In this document: positions 1-5,373 of the stretch, piece by piece
Position numbering within the stretch: position 1 is the first letter of the stretch
How the letters are laid out: each line of letters begins with the position of its first letter
Made by a program: the position numbers and the translations under genes
Assembly: GCA_934447715.1 (NCBI GenBank)
Contig: CAKSER010000067.1
Location: 1-5,530 of the forward strand
Direction: 5' to 3'
Source of the DNA: an uncultured Eubacteriales bacterium
Lineage (GTDB): Bacteria > Bacillota > Clostridia > Oscillospirales > CAG-272
DNA length: 5,530 nt
The notes under the pieces: model-generated
What the model was told of the DNA's origin: nothing
Databases searched by the model: none
Seen by the model: only the letters and a program-made list of their open reading frames with translations

Positions 1-762
1 GCGGTTCTTGTTCAGGACGGCAAGGAGGCAAGGGATATTGCGGTTCTGACAAGGGTCGGAAAGCCGGTCTGCTTCAAGGTAAAACGGCTCGAAAGAAAAA
101 ACGGACAGACCTTTGCATACCTGTCGCGAAGGGATGCTCAGCTTGAGTGCCGCGAAAAATATATAAAATTTCTGTCGCCCGGCGACATTATAGATTCCAA
201 GGTCACACATCTTGAAAGCTTCGGCGCTTTTGTCGATATAGGCTGCGGAATCGTGTCGCTTCTTACAATCGACTGCATTTCGGTTTCAAGAATCTCGCAC
301 CCGAGAAACAGATATAAGGTCGGGGACAAAATCAGGGTCGTTGTAAAGAATATCGACAGAGAAAACGACCGGGTGTTTGTTTCAAGAAAGGAGCTGCTCG
401 GCACCTGGGAGGAAAATGCCTCGCTTTTTACCGTCGGACAGACAGTTGCCGGGATCGTCAGAAGCATCGAAAGCTACGGTATTTTCGTCGAGCTTACCCC
501 GAACCTCGCCGGGCTTGCGGAATGCAGAGAGGACATTTATGTAGGTCAGGTCGCCGCAGTTTACATAAAGAATATCATCCCGGAGAAAATGAAGCTGAAG
601 CTTGTTTTAATCGACTCCGGCGGAGGAATCGAAAGACCGCTTAAGCCCGAAACCGACTTTGACAAGGGCGAAAAGCATATCGACAGGTGGCTGTATTCGC
701 CGCCGTCATCAAGCAAGATCGTGTTAAGCGAGTTTTCGGAATTATCGCAGAGTTCCGAATAA
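1..762 (+). CDS. S1 RNA-binding domain protein (ribosomal protein S1-like), 5' end outside the window
   Basis: The frame is open from base 1 to the TAA at 760-762, so the start lies upstream and only 253 C-terminal residues are seen. The first visible ATG (253) falls inside a domain and is not the start. Window residues about 20-47 look like the end of one S1-type beta barrel (VCFKVKRLERKNG). Residues 60-131 form a clear S1 domain (GDIIDSKVTHLESFGAFVDIG, then VGDKIRVVVKNID and VSRKEL). Residues 146-206 form a second, shorter one (VGQTVAGIVRSIESYGIFVEL). The last 45 residues are polar and probably disordered. S1 domains are OB folds that bind single-stranded RNA; repeated copies occur in ribosomal protein S1 and in clostridial S1-like translation proteins. 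The role in mRNA binding or translation is inferred from the domains. Whether this is the main RpsA or a paralogue cannot be told without the N-terminus. Confidence 0.88.
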   Translation, partial: AVLVQDGKEARDIAVLTRVGKPVCFKVKRLERKNGQTFAYLSRRDAQLECREKYIKFLSPGDIIDSKVTHLESFGAFVDIGCGIVSLLTIDCISVSRISHPRNRYKVGDKIRVVVKNIDRENDRVFVSRKELLGTWEENASLFTVGQTVAGIVRSIESYGIFVELTPNLAGLAECREDIYVGQVAAVYIKNIIPEKMKLKLVLIDSGGGIERPLKPETDFDKGEKHIDRWLYSPPSSSKIVLSEFSELSQSSE

Positions 763-788
763 TATGCATAAAACATACATAAAGCAAT

Positions 789-826
789 GAGGACGGAGCA
801 TTTCCGTCCTCGTTTTTTTCTTTTTT
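789..826 (+). terminator. Rho-independent terminator of the S1-domain gene
   Basis: A perfect 9-bp GC-rich stem (GAGGACGGA at 789-797 with TCCGTCCTC at 803-811) and a 5-nt loop are followed by G and a T-rich run (813-826, interrupted by one C). It starts 26 nt after the S1 gene stop. The minus-strand regulator gene ends at 878 and converges on it, but the minus-strand side has only a weak T-run (ATTGCTTT), so termination in that direction is doubtful. Confidence 0.9.
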
Positions 827-877
827 GATACAGCATCATGCGCCTGAATCAGTCTGAACGAAAAAACAGCTCGCGCA

Positions 878-1960
878 TTACTTTTCCTGCATTCGTCTAA
901 GCCGTCTTCTTACCCTGTTTATCTGCCTTTCAAAATCTCCGCTGTAGATAAATTCCGCAATCACAAACTGCTCAAAGGTCGGAACGGTGCAGGTGTAAAA
1001 GCCGACTTTTTCGTCAAAAACCGGAACAAGCGATTTCGGCAGAACCATGTAGCCTATGCGTATCGAGGGGGCAATGGTTTTTGAAAAGGTGTTTACATAT
1101 ATCACCCTTTCACCCATGCCGATAGAAAACAGCGTGTCCTCCGGCTTTGAGGAAACCGAAAATTCCGATTCGAAGTCATCCTCGATAATATAGCCTTCCC
1201 TGTCGTTTGCCCATTTGATATATTCATACCGCTTCGAAGCCGGAGCCGTAACACCGCTCGGGAAGCTTCGGTAGGGAGTTATGTGAAGAACGGATGCTCT
1301 GCTCTTTGCAAGCGCATCGGATGAAATTCCGTGTGCGGTAAGAGAAAGCAGCTCGGGCTTTACTCCGTTTGCATTGTACACCTTTTCGATTTTTTCATAT
1401 GACGGATCCTCGATTCCGTATACCCTTTCTCTTCCGAGCACCTGAACAATAAGTCCGTAAAGATACTCGGCCCCCGAGCCGATTATAATCTGATCCTGAT
1501 CGACCCTTATCCCTCTCGACCTTGCAAGATATTCCGAAATGGCATTTCTCAGCTCTGCACAGCCTGTGTTCGGGCTTTTTTCAAGAATTCTTTCGGAATA
1601 GTCCGCCAGCGTCTTTCGCATGACCTTTGCATAGACCGAAAACGGAAAATCGGTTACAGAGTGCCTGTCGCTCTGCCTTAGCGGTATTATTCTTTTTGCA
1701 GGAACCGAAAGAAGGTCCTTTTCCTTGTATATAACAAAATATCCGCTGCGCTCTCTTGCCTCGGAATACCCCTCGTCGCAAAGAAGCGCATAGGCATGCT
1801 CGACAGTAACAACGCTGACACCGTTTTTTTCTGCGGTTGTGCGCTTCGAATCCAGCTTGTCGCCGTATTTGTAGCTTCCGCCGATGATCGATTCCCTGAT
1901 TTTTTCATACACCGCGATATACGCCGGCTTGCCGTTTTTTTTCTCGTACGTTTTTTTCAT
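878..1960 (-). CDS. MocR/PdxR-type GntR-aminotransferase transcriptional regulator, C-terminally short
   Basis: This 360-residue protein has the MocR layout. A GntR winged helix lies at about residues 10-78 (DKLDSKRTTAEKNGVSVVTVEHAYALL, then the wing RSGYFV), and a fold-type I aminotransferase-like domain starts near 105. Visible family motifs are HITPYRSFPSG (226-236), IEDDFESEF (259-267, with the Asp expected to contact the PLP ring nitrogen) and NTFSKTIAPSIRIGYMVLP (290-308), in which K294 is the expected PLP Schiff-base lysine. Family members are usually about 450-500 residues. This one stops about 66 residues after the lysine, just after RQINRVRRRLRR, so the C-terminal small domain is missing. 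No continuation is visible in any frame in the 50-90 bases beyond the stop. The gene is divergent from an ECF S-component gene, suggesting PLP-sensing control of vitamin uptake. The next in-frame Met is residue 114, inside the fold, so ATG 1960 is the only sensible start. Confidence 0.88.
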   Translation of the reverse strand: MKKTYEKKNGKPAYIAVYEKIRESIIGGSYKYGDKLDSKRTTAEKNGVSVVTVEHAYALLCDEGYSEARERSGYFVIYKEKDLLSVPAKRIIPLRQSDRHSVTDFPFSVYAKVMRKTLADYSERILEKSPNTGCAELRNAISEYLARSRGIRVDQDQIIIGSGAEYLYGLIVQVLGRERVYGIEDPSYEKIEKVYNANGVKPELLSLTAHGISSDALAKSRASVLHITPYRSFPSGVTAPASKRYEYIKWANDREGYIIEDDFESEFSVSSKPEDTLFSIGMGERVIYVNTFSKTIAPSIRIGYMVLPKSLVPVFDEKVGFYTCTVPTFEQFVIAEFIYSGDFERQINRVRRRLRRMQEK

Positions 1961-1975
1961 CTGGTTATATAAAAA

Positions 1976-1981
1976 TCTCCT
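1976..1981 (-). promoter_or_regulatory. Ribosome binding site of the MocR-type gene, long spacing
   Basis: On the minus strand AGGAGA is the only Shine-Dalgarno-like motif before the ATG at 1960. The gap is 15 nt, longer than the usual 5-9, which may lower initiation. The in-frame codons between the site and the ATG contain no alternative start. Confidence 0.5.
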
Positions 1982-1993
1982 GTTCTGGTGATT

Positions 1994-2031
1994 TTAATGC
2001 TATCAGTTATGGATATAATTATATGCATTAA
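1994..2031. repeat. Inverted repeat in the divergent promoter region, candidate operator
   Basis: TTAATGC at 1994-2000 is matched by its reverse complement GCATTAA at 2025-2031, with arm centres 31 bp apart, about three helical turns. Allowing a 2-base insertion the match extends to GATT(TT)AATGC against GATTAATGC. The arms flank the two -10 boxes. MocR regulators usually bind paired half-sites between divergent genes, so this is a reasonable operator candidate, but the assignment is inference. Confidence 0.4.
2014..2019 (+). promoter_or_regulatory. Probable -10 box of the ECF S-component gene
   Basis: An exact TATAAT lies 38 nt before the ATG at 2058. At 15-18 nt spacing upstream only poor -35 matches are found (for example TTTTAA at 1992-1997). 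A promoter with a good -10 and a poor -35 fits one that needs an activator, as expected for MocR control, although no binding is shown. Confidence 0.45.
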
Positions 2032-2045
2032 TCAAAAAAAGTCAA
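2018..2045 (-). promoter_or_regulatory. Sigma-A-type promoter of the MocR-type regulator gene
   Basis: Read on the minus strand, a -35 box TTGACT (2045-2040) and a -10 box TATAAT (2023-2018) are separated by 16 nt, giving an expected start of transcription near 2011 and a leader of about 50 nt. The -35 box overlaps the ribosome binding site of the divergent gene, and the -10 box overlaps the plus-strand -10 box. Confidence 0.65.
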
Positions 2046-2057
2046 GGGGTAATAAAA

Positions 2058-2585
2058 ATGGCAAATAAGACCAATATCAGAAAAACAACCGTTTGGATCT
2101 GCGTTTGCGGAATGCTGATGGCGATCAATGTCGCATTAAGCTCATTCGGAATCGCGGTTCCCGGCGGGCATCTTTACTTAAACGATGTAATCATCTGCAC
2201 GGCGGCAATCGTTCTCGACCCGATCGGTGCGTTCCTTGTCGGCGGAGTCGGAGCATTCCTCGGAGATTTCTTCTTTTATCCGACACCGATGTTCGTTTCG
2301 CTTGTAACACACGGACTTCAGGCTGTTGTAATATCACTCTGCGCACATCACGCATTCAAGAAAAAGCCGGTATTCGGTGCGCTTCTCGGAGTTGTCCTCG
2401 GAGCTGTCATCATGGTTGTCGGCTACTCACTCGGCAGAGCGTTTATCTACAGCACACCTGAATATGCAATAATCAAGCTTCCGTATCAGATTCTTCAGGC
2501 AACCGTCGGTGCGGCTGCATCGATGGTGATCTGCTTCAAGTGCGGATTTATAAAGCTCTACAACAAGCTGGTCGGAGCAAAATAA
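2058..2585 (+). CDS. ECF transporter S component, probable vitamin (B6-type) substrate binder
   Basis: This 175-residue, very hydrophobic protein has the size and layout of the six-helix S components of energy-coupling factor transporters, which bind a vitamin in the membrane and dock on a shared EcfA-EcfA'-EcfT module. Hydrophobic segments lie near 11-32, 42-72 (two short helices), 77-99, 104-130 and 136-165. Helix 1 carries A22xxxA26, matching the small-residue motif known to contact EcfT. The stretch PGGHLYLNDVI (35-45), the GGVGAFLGD segment (62-70) and PTPMFVSLVTHGLQ (75-88) are typical of the DUF1393/HmpT-PdxU2-like family (PF07155), as recalled without a search. No EcfA or EcfT gene is adjacent, so it is probably a group II S component using a module encoded elsewhere. 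AAGGGG at 2044-2049 lies 8 nt before the ATG. The divergent MocR-type regulator suggests pyridoxine or a related B6 vitamer, but hydroxymethylpyrimidine or another vitamin is possible. Confidence 0.87.
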   Translation: MANKTNIRKTTVWICVCGMLMAINVALSSFGIAVPGGHLYLNDVIICTAAIVLDPIGAFLVGGVGAFLGDFFFYPTPMFVSLVTHGLQAVVISLCAHHAFKKKPVFGALLGVVLGAVIMVVGYSLGRAFIYSTPEYAIIKLPYQILQATVGAAASMVICFKCGFIKLYNKLVGAK

Positions 2586-2604
2586 ACAAAACAGGGATAC
2601 TTAA

Positions 2605-2637
2605 AAATCCGGGATGATGCAATGTCATCCCGGATTT
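2605..2637. terminator. Bidirectional Rho-independent terminator between convergent genes
   Basis: A perfect 13-bp stem (2605-2617 with 2625-2637, core ATCCGGGATGA) encloses the 7-nt loop TGCAATG. Going right, the stem is followed by CTTTATTCT and its own last bases are TTT. Going left, the minus strand reads ATTTTTAA after the stem core. It lies 19 nt after the ECF S-component stop and about 74 nt after the stop of the minus-strand carboxypeptidase gene, so it can serve both. Confidence 0.88.
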
Positions 2638-2710
2638 CTTTATTCTGTCCTGTCTGCATCCCGTCCGCGCCCTTATCCGTGCCAAACAGCAGTTTTTTCA
2701 CAGATCCTGA

Positions 2711-3982
2711 TCATTTTCCGATATAATCAAGATATTCCTCAAGACACATGTCAAGCATCTTCATCTGATAGGCATGGTATCTTCCTACATAGCGGTAATG
2801 CCAGGATTCGTAACGAACACCCAGGCACTGCTCCTGCTTGCCCTCCGGAAAGCGGAGAACAAAGCCGAACTTCCAGCAATTTTCGATAAGCCACTTGCCG
2901 GAGGGAGAGGAGGCAAATTCCCACGCTCTTTCCCAGCTTGTTTCGGACATGTTGTGCATGTCACAGCAAAGACCGCTCTGATGCTCGCTTGTTCCCTCTC
3001 TGTTCGAGTATGTAAGAACCTGTTTTTCAACCTGCTCTGCCGTCCAGTCCGGATGCGACTTCTGCTCATTGTCCTTCCAGTATTTGAAGATGTACTGCTG
3101 ATATGAATATGATCTATAGGCATTTGTAACCTTGACATCGGTATAGCCGTTTGCCTTCATTTCTTCAAACAGGGCAGTCAGCGCCTTTGCGGCGTTATCT
3201 ACCATTGTGACGTCGTTTGACGGATTTTTGAGCATCGATTTGTCAAGCGAGACAAGATTTGCAGGCTCATAATCGGACGAAAGCAGATTCTTTGCATTTA
3301 CCAGAATAAGATATCCGTCGCGGTCGTCGGGCGACATGTACTTTTCGTACTTTGAAAGATCTGCTTTAAAGGTAACCTCCGGAACCGGGAAGGTTTTTAT
3401 TCCACCTGACTGCGAACCGTCCCCTCCGGTTGTTGTGCCGGTCGGATCGCTTGACGTGTCACTTCCGCCGGGATTTTCGTCGGTCGACGGCGGATCGTCG
3501 GCTTTTGAGGGTGTTGTCATATTGCCCGAAAAGCCTGTAAGCGTTGACGGAGAACTGTCTCCGCCGCTTCCTCCGCCTATAAATTTGACGGCAATGACAA
3601 CAACGGCAACAATAATTGCAATAACAAATATCGCAGTAATGCAGCCGATGGCATCAAGGCCGATAAAGGAAGCCTGGTTTTGCTTTTTCCTTTTTTTTGC
3701 GGCATTTTTCTTTCTTGCTCTCGGGTCGACTCTGTGTCTTGTGCTTCGGCTGCCCCTTCTTGCGTTATTTTGACCCTGATCGTCATAAATTCCGTATACC
3801 GGATCAATATTATACTCTCTGCGCCGGCTGGTCACGGTCTGGCTTCTGCCGTCGGCACCGCTGCCGCTTCTAGATCCGGCTATTTTTTTCTGACCGGTGC
3901 TTCTTAAATACTGCCCTCCGTCCGACTGACGGCGGTTCTGAGCAGGATATTCCCGGCGATTGTTCATATCATTTCTGTTCAT
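2711..3982 (-). CDS. Membrane-anchored M15/VanY-family D-alanyl-D-alanine carboxypeptidase
   Basis: The protein has 423 residues. Residues 1-106 are polar and strongly basic (RKKNAAKKRKK at 90-100) and should be cytoplasmic. Residues about 107-135 form one transmembrane helix, 137-195 a Gly/Ser/Thr/Pro/Asp-rich extracellular linker, and about 210-423 the peptidase domain. Catalytic motifs of the VanY/M15B zinc peptidases are intact: AYRSYSYQ (288-295), SEHQSGLCCD (332-341, zinc ligands H334 and D341) and ESWHYRYVG (392-400, catalytic-type E392 and zinc ligand H395). WLIENCWKFGFVLRFPEGK is also typical. The family removes the terminal D-Ala from peptidoglycan stem peptides, here at the outer face of the membrane. 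AGAGGA at 3997-3992 lies 9 nt before the ATG. The gene is second in an operon, 45 nt after its partner. No vanRS or vanHAX genes are near, so this is more likely a cell-wall housekeeping enzyme than a glycopeptide-resistance gene. Confidence 0.92.
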   Translation of the reverse strand: MNRNDMNNRREYPAQNRRQSDGGQYLRSTGQKKIAGSRSGSGADGRSQTVTSRRREYNIDPVYGIYDDQGQNNARRGSRSTRHRVDPRARKKNAAKKRKKQNQASFIGLDAIGCITAIFVIAIIVAVVVIAVKFIGGGSGGDSSPSTLTGFSGNMTTPSKADDPPSTDENPGGSDTSSDPTGTTTGGDGSQSGGIKTFPVPEVTFKADLSKYEKYMSPDDRDGYLILVNAKNLLSSDYEPANLVSLDKSMLKNPSNDVTMVDNAAKALTALFEEMKANGYTDVKVTNAYRSYSYQQYIFKYWKDNEQKSHPDWTAEQVEKQVLTYSNREGTSEHQSGLCCDMHNMSETSWERAWEFASSPSGKWLIENCWKFGFVLRFPEGKQEQCLGVRYESWHYRYVGRYHAYQMKMLDMCLEEYLDYIGK

Positions 3983-4027
3983 TAAACACGATCCTCTTTT
4001 TGATCAAATCCATCGGATTTTCCTACC

Positions 4028-5110
4028 TTACTGCTGACTTTCCTGTTGACTTCCTTCCTGACCGCTTTGCTGATCCCCCTGCTGTCCGCCTTGCTGCCCT
4101 TGCTGATCCCCTTGCTGGCTGCCGCTTCCCTGCTGACCGTCGCCGGTCACAGTCTTGTTGTCGATATCGGTAACCGACTCTGCTCCGGAGGAGCCGTTAT
4201 CTGTCCTGTTGCCGTTCATAATGAGCTCTCTTAAATCATAGCTTAAGGAATCCCACGAAATCGCCTCGGTCGGGGTCGGTGCCTTGAGCGCAAAGCTTAC
4301 CGCTCCGGCATCCGGATCCTTTGCAACCGTCAGCCTGCTCTTTTCGGTATCATAGGTTGCCTTTACACCGATAACATAAAGATTCACAAACTCCATCGGA
4401 ACATACAGACTGCCGTCCTTTACAAATGTGGGCGCACTCAGCCTTGCGCTGACGTTGTTGATTTTCACCTCATCGCTTCCGATCACAAATCCGACATTCT
4501 CGTTCGATCCGTCCCTTACAATGAACCTTAACTGCTCTGAATCTCCGGTTATCATCATCTCGCAGTAGGAAGCAAGCTCGGACATGTTTAAATAAACGGT
4601 ATCGTCCGAGATCACGCTGTCGTAGCTTAACGTTTTTCGCAGGAAGATGTTTGAATCGTCGCCGATCTGGTAAACGATATTCGATTTTTCGACAGTAGCA
4701 GCCGTTTTAAGCGATCTGCGGAACAAAAGATAGCTTGTCGGCATGATAATTGCATACAGAATAATGCAGATAAGCGCATTTCTTAAAAAGATTTTGAATC
4801 CGCTTTTTTTGCGCTTTTTTATCCTGAAGCTTCTTTTCCCCTCACCCCTGTGGAGCTCTTCAAGCTCGGTGGGAGTTTCCTTTTGCCTCATTCTTCTGCT
4901 TTTTGCGGATTGATTCATAATCGGAGAGGCAGTACCGCCCCGCCTTTGCGTACCGGCGCTTTTGCTCTTTACGCCTATGCTTTCCTGTCTTGCGGATCTT
5001 GCTTCCGAAATACCGCTCTGGTACTGCTCTTTTCTTACTCTCTGGCGCTTTACCTTCAGAATATCCTGAACCTCTTCAAGCTCGTTTGCGGATATTTTTT
5101 TCTCGCTCAT
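4028..5110 (-). CDS. Single-pass membrane protein with copper-amine-oxidase-N-like (stalk) domain and Gln/Gly-rich tail
   Basis: With a start at 5110 the protein has 360 residues (MSEKKISANELEEV...). Residues 1-106 are charged, basic and probably disordered (IKKRKK at 97-102). One transmembrane helix lies at about 107-130, and the remainder should be extracellular. Residues 170-264 resemble the copper amine oxidase N-terminal domain (PF07833): VYLNMSELA, then FVIGSDEVKINN, then SAPTFVKDGSLYVPMEFV and YDTEKSRLTV. This domain is common in clostridial surface proteins and is not an enzyme by itself. Residues 325-360 are almost only Q, G, S, D and E. An in-frame ATG at 5200 would add 30 residues, but 5110 has a strong ribosome binding site and 5200 lies at or before the predicted transcription start. 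The gene is first in an operon with a VanY-type carboxypeptidase of similar layout, so an envelope role is inferred. The precise function is not known. Confidence 0.8.
   Translation of the reverse strand: MSEKKISANELEEVQDILKVKRQRVRKEQYQSGISEARSARQESIGVKSKSAGTQRRGGTASPIMNQSAKSRRMRQKETPTELEELHRGEGKRSFRIKKRKKSGFKIFLRNALICIILYAIIMPTSYLLFRRSLKTAATVEKSNIVYQIGDDSNIFLRKTLSYDSVISDDTVYLNMSELASYCEMMITGDSEQLRFIVRDGSNENVGFVIGSDEVKINNVSARLSAPTFVKDGSLYVPMEFVNLYVIGVKATYDTEKSRLTVAKDPDAGAVSFALKAPTPTEAISWDSLSYDLRELIMNGNRTDNGSSGAESVTDIDNKTVTGDGQQGSGSQQGDQQGQQGGQQGDQQSGQEGSQQESQQ
4031..4138 (-). repeat. Low-complexity Gln/Gly-coding repeat at the 3' end of the stalk-domain gene
   Basis: This stretch encodes residues 325-360, made of units such as QQGDQQ, GQQGG and GSQQ. 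At DNA level TTGCTGATCCCC occurs at 4067-4078 and again at 4100-4111, 33 bp (11 codons) apart, which suggests expansion by slippage or unequal recombination. The tail follows the stalk domain on the outer side of the membrane. Confidence 0.75.
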
Positions 5111-5115
5111 GCCGG

Positions 5116-5125
5116 CACCTCCCTT
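5116..5125 (-). promoter_or_regulatory. Strong ribosome binding site that fixes the start at 5110
   Basis: The minus strand reads AAGGGAGGTG (5125-5116), a near-perfect Shine-Dalgarno sequence. GGAGGT ends 6 nt before the ATG at 5110. No comparable site precedes the longer in-frame ATG at 5200. Confidence 0.85.
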
Positions 5126-5136
5126 CGCTTTATTTC

Positions 5137-5179
5137 CCTGCCACAAAGCAGGTGTAAAATGCAGCATACCGCATTTCAC
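5137..5179 (-). promoter_or_regulatory. Two small hairpins in the leader of the envelope operon
   Basis: Within the roughly 87-nt leader there are two potential hairpins: CCTGC/GCAGG (5137-5141 with 5148-5152), and GTG plus AAATGC at 5152-5162 with GCATTT plus CAC at 5171-5179, the latter with a 2-nt bulge. They are adjacent and share base 5152. No T-run follows, so they are not terminators. No known riboswitch was recognised, and any regulatory role is speculative. Confidence 0.25.
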
Positions 5180-5203
5180 TGTCAGATAAATATATACCAT
5201 GTT

Positions 5204-5232
5204 ATTTTAGCATACTTCAAAGAAAAAATCAA
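5204..5232 (-). promoter_or_regulatory. Sigma-A-type extended -10 promoter of the stalk protein/carboxypeptidase operon
   Basis: On the minus strand a -35 box TTGATT (5232-5227), a 17-nt spacer and a -10 box TAAAAT (5209-5204) preceded by TGC (extended -10, TGn) are seen. Transcription should start near 5197, leaving a leader of about 87 nt before the ATG at 5110. Confidence 0.7.
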
Positions 5233-5302
5233 GACTTCAAAAGCAGCTGCCAAATCGGAAAATGTAGGATTACAATAGAAGTGTTACATCGATAAAAAGA
5301 AC

Positions 5303-5373
5303 AGCAATTGAGAGCCAAAAGTGTTACAGTAAAGTTACCACACCAAAGAGCAACAAGGAGGCTCTCAATTGCT
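5303..5373 (+). repeat. 14-bp perfect inverted repeat (hairpin) before the transposase start
   Basis: AGCAATTGAGAGCC at 5303-5316 is exactly complementary to GGCTCTCAATTGCT at 5360-5373, with a 43-nt loop. The Shine-Dalgarno-like AAGGAGG (5355-5361) partly enters the right arm, and the ATG at 5374 follows directly. In a transcript that entered from outside, the hairpin could mask initiation. This is a known way for insertion sequences to block translation from read-through transcription, but it is inferred here. Confidence 0.7.

Noticed and set aside
138..467. Minus-strand open frame of 109 codons
   Set aside because: It lies wholly antisense to the S1-domain coding sequence, has no recognisable domain and shows no ribosome binding site of note.
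561..839. Minus-strand open frame of 92 codons across the S1 gene end and its terminator
   Set aside because: It runs through the terminator hairpin and antisense to the S1 gene; the protein is low-complexity with no recognisable family.
2614..3106. Plus-strand open frames opposite the carboxypeptidase gene
   Set aside because: They are antisense to an intact VanY-family catalytic domain with all its zinc ligands, so they are shadows of real coding sequence.
3336..3907. Plus-strand frames rich in Pro, Phe and Leu opposite the carboxypeptidase N-terminus
   Set aside because: The apparent hydrophobic protein comes from the complement of Gly/Ser/Asp linker and Lys-rich codons; there is no promoter or domain support.
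2711..3982. Glycopeptide resistance (vanY of a van cluster)
   Set aside because: Only the peptidase family is shared. No vanR, vanS, vanH, vanA or vanX-like gene is nearby, and the operon partner is a stalk-domain protein.
4021..4140. Possible CRISPR-like or tandem-repeat array
   Set aside because: The repetition is explained by Gln/Gly codons in frame; units are short and irregular and there are no regular spacers.
5137..5179. Possible riboswitch or attenuator in the operon leader
   Set aside because: The hairpins are small, no T-run follows and no known riboswitch core was recognised; kept only as a low-confidence structural note.
4850..5278. Plus-strand open frame of 142 codons opposite the start of the stalk-domain gene
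   Set aside because: It runs antisense through the clear minus-strand promoter, leader and ribosome binding site and matches no recognised family.
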